Below are positions 22,177-24,696 of a DNA stretch of 24,696 bases, one piece after another. The notes beneath the pieces were generated by a model that was given only the letters and a program-made list of their open reading frames with translations, did no database searches and was not told the origin of the DNA. The first letter of the stretch is position 1, and each line of letters starts with the position of its first letter. Origin of the DNA: UBA917 sp964435085 (lineage in GTDB: Bacteria; Patescibacteriota; Patescibacteriia; Patescibacteriales; Patescibacteriaceae); NCBI GenBank assembly GCA_964435085.1, contig CAYSXQ010000016.1, forward strand, positions 1 to 24,696, in the 5' to 3' direction. The translations under genes were made by a program, and so were the position numbers.

Positions 22177-22794
22177 ATGAATAGCTACGATAATTATACT
22201 AAGGTAGTGCCTGTAAATACAGCTGCTATCTCGCCAGAAAAGGCAATGTTGCTAATAGCAGACACCCTTGCCTCCGGAAGTCCAACTGAGTTTATCGAAA
22301 GACAAGAAGCTCAAGGTCAAAGATTATTAGTCCAAAGCGAAACTTTGCCTGTAGATATAATCGATGGTAAAAAGGAGGATTTGGAGAAATCTGGCATCAA
22401 ATTTTTAGGTGAAGTTCCGGGAGATAAATTGTTTCAATTTGCCGAATTACCGGAGGGCTGGAAAAAACAAGCAACTAATCACTCGATGTGGTCTAAGTTG
22501 TTTGATGATAAGGGTCGTGAGAGAGCATCTATTTTTTATAAAGCTGCTTTTTATGACCGAGCAGCCCACCTGTCGATTAAGAGACGGTATAACGTTCAGA
22601 CAGATAACGAAGGATATGAAAAACGTTACGGAATTTGCCTTGAAGACCGCACTGAAATCTACAGAACAGAAGCAATCGTTTGCGGTGAAGGAATATTAGC
22701 ATTTGATGTAACAGAAAAAGCAAGGCAATTAGCTGAAGCTTGGCTGAGTGAAAACTATCCTAATTGGCGAGATTACAGCGCCTACTGGGATTAA
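22177..22794 (+). CDS. Conserved-looking hypothetical protein (205 residues)
   Basis: The start is set by the Shine-Dalgarno sequence CAGGAG, 6 nt before the ATG at 22177. A soluble protein without signal peptide. Residues 91-130 (LPEGWKKQATNHSMWSKLFDDKGRERASIFYKAAFYDRAA) look highly conserved in character, with an aromatic-rich, charged core; I recall a similar segment in hypothetical proteins from diverse genomes and phages, but no function. No catalytic motif is evident. It has its own promoter and a strong terminator (22813-22838) and diverges from hicBA, so it could share regulation with that toxin-antitoxin pair. Confidence 0.8.
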   Translation: MNSYDNYTKVVPVNTAAISPEKAMLLIADTLASGSPTEFIERQEAQGQRLLVQSETLPVDIIDGKKEDLEKSGIKFLGEVPGDKLFQFAELPEGWKKQATNHSMWSKLFDDKGRERASIFYKAAFYDRAAHLSIKRRYNVQTDNEGYEKRYGICLEDRTEIYRTEAIVCGEGILAFDVTEKARQLAEAWLSENYPNWRDYSAYWD

Positions 22795-22812
22795 GAAATA
22801 TTACAATGGTTT

Positions 22813-22838
22813 GCCAGTTACCTTAAACTGGCTTTTTT
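22813..22838 (+). terminator. Rho-independent terminator after the gene at 22177
   Basis: GCCAGTT (22813-22819) pairs with AACTGGC (22826-22832) around a 6-nt loop, followed by six T residues. Confidence 0.85.
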
Positions 22839-22844
22839 ATTTGC

Positions 22845-22876
22845 AAAATAAAACCGCAATTAGATAAATTGCGGTT
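22845..22876 (-). terminator. Rho-independent terminator after the gene at 22882
   Basis: AACCGCAATT (22852-22861) pairs with AATTGCGGTT (22867-22876) around a 5-nt loop. On the minus strand TTTATTTTG follows. It lies 6 nt after the stop. Confidence 0.8.
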
Positions 22877-22881
22877 AGTGC

Positions 22882-23625
22882 TTAGACTGGATCGATGACC
22901 CAAGGCTTGGCTTGCTCGAGAAAGGCGCGGACCTTGTCTAAATCAAAGAGCAAATCACCTTTTGACCTTAATAAGGTTTCAGCGTCAATCCAGATCTCGC
23001 CAGTAGCTGCTTGAGCAATCTTAGGTATTTGCTCGCTGAGATTATCTGAAGATAAACCGCCAGCATAGCCAGAATAGACGCCTGGGAATTGTTCGGGCCA
23101 GAACTCGGGCAAAATGCCTGCTCCGCGCGATATATCAAACAAAGGCGTGAAGTTCAAATCAGCTTCGGAGGCCATAGCAAAAAAGATTTGTTCATTAACG
23201 CCGTCCATCTGAAAGATAATTGAAAGCGGGTAGAATCTTTCTCTGACAAGCTTGATAAACTTCTCTCGATCAACTTCGTGCGTTTGAGCATGGAAATTTA
23301 ATTGAAAACGCTGAAACATACTAGCTAGATAATGATTGCCAAAACCATTTAAAAAGCTGGAATTACCTAAACAGAATTCTTTTACCATCGGACCGCATAA
23401 ATGAGCCGACAGGGGTAAGGATTCTGTTAGCGCTATTGGATATAATCTCTCTAGCCAATTTCTAGAGGGAAAGCGAGCGAAACCATTGACCAAGCGAGAA
23501 ATCAGGATGCCAAATTCCACAAAAGGATAATCCCTAGCAATTGCAATTAGTTCTTCTGGCTCGATGCTGTCATCTGCTCCGGTTACAGTTACAGTTCTAA
23601 TGAACTTGCTTGCTTCTGTATTCAT
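22882..23625 (-). CDS. Hypothetical protein, possible TrpF-like TIM-barrel fold
   Basis: A 247-residue soluble protein. The start at 23625 is fixed by AAGGAG, 9 nt upstream. It opens with a strand and a charged loop (RTVTVTGADDSIEPEELIAIARDYPFVEFGILIS, about 9-42) and closes with SGYAGGLSSDNLSEQIPKIAQAATGEIWIDAETLLRS and FDLDKVRAFLEQAKPW. The late Gly-rich loop after a strand, then ...WIDAET and a final DLDKVRAFLE helix, recalls the phosphate-binding end of phosphoribosylanthranilate-isomerase-like barrels (SGGLxxxN...AxGVDxSS). The resemblance is weak and the tryptophan pathway context is absent, so the enzyme activity is unknown. It has a strong Shine-Dalgarno sequence, its own promoter (23680-23707) and terminator. 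Confidence 0.75.
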   Translation of the reverse strand: MNTEASKFIRTVTVTGADDSIEPEELIAIARDYPFVEFGILISRLVNGFARFPSRNWLERLYPIALTESLPLSAHLCGPMVKEFCLGNSSFLNGFGNHYLASMFQRFQLNFHAQTHEVDREKFIKLVRERFYPLSIIFQMDGVNEQIFFAMASEADLNFTPLFDISRGAGILPEFWPEQFPGVYSGYAGGLSSDNLSEQIPKIAQAATGEIWIDAETLLRSKGDLLFDLDKVRAFLEQAKPWVIDPV

Positions 23626-23679
23626 TTCAAAGTACTCCTTGATAAAATAAAATTTTCCTAATTGTTAGGACTTGTTTGA

Positions 23680-23707
23680 ATTATACATAAATAAAGCGGA
23701 AAATCAA
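23680..23707 (-). promoter_or_regulatory. Promoter of the gene at 22882
   Basis: TTGATT (23707-23702), a 16-nt spacer and a consensus TATAAT (23685-23680). A small inverted repeat CCTAA-TTG-TTAGG (23657-23669) lies in the leader and could be an operator or hairpin. Confidence 0.6.
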
Positions 23708-23717
23708 AGCAAGACAA

Positions 23718-23751
23718 ATAAAAAACGAGACCAATCAAGTCTCGTTTTTTT
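23718..23751 (-). terminator. Rho-independent terminator after dinB-like gene (bidirectional)
   Basis: ACGAGAC (23725-23731) pairs with GTCTCGT (23739-23745) around a 7-nt loop, with A5 before and a T run after, so it works on both strands. It lies just after the stop at 23755. Confidence 0.85.
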
Positions 23752-23754
23752 GAT

Positions 23755-24231
23755 TTAGTTTTGGCTATCAGCTGAAGGACCGTAGATAGATGGGACCTTG
23801 GCGCCCATAGCTCGTAAGTAAGTAGCAACTTGGCCGCGATGGTGGATAGCGTCGAAGAGGAACATCCAGGACATGTGATATTTTTTATCAATGTGCTCGG
23901 CTCCCCAACCACAACCTTCAGTCTCCCACTCTTCGTCAGAGATTGATTCAAGATCTTTTGCTAATTGAGCAATGCCTTCTTCAAATTTAGCAAGGACAGC
24001 CTCTTTAGAATCCCAGATAATTTCATGAGGATTAAAAGTTGGAGCGCCGTTTAAAACGATGCCGGAGATAGCCTTCCATTGCAGAGCTAACTGTGCAGCT
24101 AAGTTACCAATTTCACGGGCACGGTCATGGACCTTGTAAGCGTGCTCGCCTTCTGGCAGAGCTTCGATAGCGACGCGGAATTTTGGAGTTTCTTCTTGGA
24201 GGGTGGTGAGGAAAAATTCTTTGTTTGTCAT
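23755..24231 (-). CDS. DinB/YfiT-family putative metal-dependent protein
   Basis: A 158-residue four-helix-bundle protein. The C-terminal helix MSWMFLFDAIHHRGQVATYLRAMG (about 119-142) is the hallmark of DinB-like proteins, with the metal-binding His-His and Gln. The N-terminal KVHDRAREIGNLAAQLALQW matches the helix that usually carries the other histidine ligand, but here the expected position within AAQLALQW has no His, so the metal site may be altered or use the earlier His35. Relatives include thiol-transferases and detoxification or stress proteins, and the specific activity is not known. The ATG overlaps the stop of the upstream GIY-YIG gene by ATGA, implying coupled translation. Confidence 0.82.
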   Translation of the reverse strand: MTNKEFFLTTLQEETPKFRVAIEALPEGEHAYKVHDRAREIGNLAAQLALQWKAISGIVLNGAPTFNPHEIIWDSKEAVLAKFEEGIAQLAKDLESISDEEWETEGCGWGAEHIDKKYHMSWMFLFDAIHHRGQVATYLRAMGAKVPSIYGPSADSQN

Positions 24232-24500
24232 ATGGTTTTATTATATTTTAATAAATAATTTACTAACTGCTTCCTTAAATATTTTCTACCAGATCCACCT
24301 TTTAAAAATTTTTCTCTGCCAAGAGCATCGAACTTATCTAAATATGATTCGTAATAAATCAAGTGCCAATTATTCTTTATGGAAGTGGTCCGACAACCAT
24401 GACCATTTTGATGATCTTGAAGCCTTTTCTTTAGATCTTGAGTATAGCCAATATACCAACTCTGATCATCAGCACATTCTAGTAGGTACACGTAGTACAT
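24228..24500 (-). CDS. GIY-YIG nuclease-domain protein (UPF0213/YhbQ-like)
   Basis: A 90-residue single-domain protein from the ATG at 24500; the upstream in-frame start at 24527 is less likely because a -10-like box (24508-24513) lies between them. MYYVYLLECADDQSWYIGYTQDLKKRLQDHQNG opens with the two-strand Y-V-Y ... WYIG form of GIY-YIG, then the conserved Arg in KKRL and a helix; the following GREKFLKGGSGRKYLRK carries the catalytic-side glutamate and C-terminal basic region. Small GIY-YIG proteins of this kind are linked to DNA repair or mobile elements, but the activity is unassigned. ATGA coupling to the DinB-like gene suggests joint expression. Confidence 0.85.
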   Translation of the reverse strand: MYYVYLLECADDQSWYIGYTQDLKKRLQDHQNGHGCRTTSIKNNWHLIYYESYLDKFDALGREKFLKGGSGRKYLRKQLVNYLLKYNKTI

Positions 24501-24507
24501 ATGTCTG

Positions 24508-24513
24508 ATTTTA
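24508..24513 (-). promoter_or_regulatory. Extended -10 promoter for GIY-YIG/DinB genes, leaderless layout
   Basis: TAAAAT on the minus strand is preceded by TGT (extended -10) and lies 7 nt before the ATG at 24500. No good -35 is seen; the hairpin 24520-24549 occupies that area. Confidence 0.4.
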
Positions 24514-24519
24514 ACATAA

Positions 24520-24549
24520 CCCCGCAAAATTCGCTACGCTCACGCGGGG
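24520..24549 (+). repeat. Hairpin element copy 1 (CCCCGC stem, shared 17-nt loop)
   Basis: CCCCGC (24520-24525) pairs with GCGGGG (24544-24549). The loop contains AAAATTCGCTACGCTCA (24526-24542), which recurs in opposite orientation in copy 2. Immediately after it, GCCACGCAAAATT (24549-24561) is a truncated copy of the arm and loop start of copy 2. Confidence 0.7.
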
Positions 24550-24580
24550 CCACGCAAAATTAATATAAGAAATCATTTAC

Positions 24581-24605
24581 CAAAAAGCACACCCTGTGGT
24601 GTGCT
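24581..24605 (-). terminator. Rho-independent terminator of tRNA-Gln
   Basis: AGCACACC (24586-24593) pairs with GGTGTGCT (24598-24605) around a 4-nt loop; on the minus strand a T5 tract follows. It lies 37 nt downstream of the tRNA 3' end. Confidence 0.88.
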
Positions 24606-24612
24606 CTGGCGT

Positions 24613-24645
24613 GCCACGCGATGAGCGTAGCGAATTTTGCGTGGC
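24613..24645 (-). repeat. Hairpin element copy 2 (GCCACGC stem, shared 17-nt loop)
   Basis: GCCACGC (24613-24619) pairs with GCGTGGC (24639-24645). Its loop holds the same 17-nt AAAATTCGCTACGCTCA (minus strand, 24638-24622) as copy 1. The arm at 24642-24645 includes the CCA end and discriminator G of the tRNA-Gln, so tRNA and element overlap. Confidence 0.7.
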
Positions 24646-24696
24646 TCGGGGATAGGGATTCGAACCCCAATAAACAGGACCAGAACCTGTTGTCCT
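24642..24696 (-). tRNA. tRNA-Gln(CTG), 5' end beyond the window
   Basis: The 3' half of a tRNA is present on the minus strand. The anticodon arm is ACAGG-TTCTGGT-CCTGT (5-bp stem, 7-nt loop), giving anticodon CTG. The T arm has TTCGAAT as loop with a 5-bp stem. The acceptor 3' strand TCCCCGA, discriminator G73 (expected for tRNA-Gln) and an encoded CCA follow. Position 37 reads G, common next to G36. The D arm and 5' acceptor strand lie outside the window. A terminator lies downstream (24581-24605). Confidence 0.9.

Noticed and set aside
24520..24645. Integrase attachment sites at the tRNA-Gln 3' end
   Set aside because: The repeats are inverted, not direct, and no integrase gene is visible.
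1..24696. CRISPR array, insertion sequence or replication origin
   Set aside because: No regular repeat-spacer array, transposase or DnaA-box cluster was seen.

Overview
The window looks like part of a Candidate Phyla Radiation (Patescibacteria, Parcubacteria-like) chromosome. This is inferred from gene content and style: short genes packed on one strand, most lacking a Shine-Dalgarno sequence, a GldA/GldF/GldG/DUF4340 transport operon, a Cys-rich secreted protein with a pseudopilin-like segment, a DUF2304/GT2 pair, GtrA and a secreted subtilase. TGA is used as a stop codon (for example in ATGA overlaps at 5209-5212 and 24228-24231), which argues against the TGA=Gly lineages. No rRNA or taxonomic marker is present, so the assignment stays provisional.

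Layout. (1) 1-2050 is a visibly more AT-rich accessory segment. It holds the start of a divergent membrane protein at the left edge, a possible BECR-fold nuclease, an apparently free-standing structured small RNA (about 655-750, minus strand) with its own promoter and terminator, a frameshifted uracil-DNA-glycosylase-like gene with an A7 slippery run, and a one-TM coiled-coil-like protein. (2) 2111-11297 is a cell-surface glycan and export region: a large GT-C-like membrane protein (plus strand), two GT4 glycosyltransferases, a DUF2304 protein, a GT2 polyprenyl-phosphate-type transferase, an extended-SDR sugar nucleotide enzyme, a secreted subtilase with a beta-propeller-like tail, and GtrA. 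(3) 10839-14667 is one likely operon: PfkB-family kinase, MutM DNA glycosylase, exported Cys-rich protein, GtrA. (4) 14730-18834 is a four-gene ABC operon (ATPase, permease, GldG-like, DUF4340). (5) 18947-20274 is an HtrA protease preceded by an overlooked 47-residue membrane protein. (6) 20335-24641 is a patchwork of small genes, several with their own promoter and terminator: two unknown proteins, a 49-residue basic protein, a HicBA toxin-antitoxin pair, a conserved unknown gene, a possible TIM-barrel protein, DinB and a GIY-YIG nuclease. The window ends in a 5'-truncated tRNA-Gln(CTG) with its terminator and two hairpins sharing an identical loop.

How the genes fit together. The GT4/GT2/SDR/GtrA set would make, flip and attach a surface glycan, the subtilase and HtrA act outside the membrane, and the Gld-type operon forms an envelope ABC system. 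Two regulatory themes stand out. Several genes have a -10 box only 6-8 nt before the ATG, predicting leaderless mRNAs. A separate handful of accessory genes instead have strong Shine-Dalgarno sequences, suggesting a different origin or different expression control. The strongest candidates for something undescribed are the small RNA at 655-785 and the covarying hairpin pair at 24520-24645.
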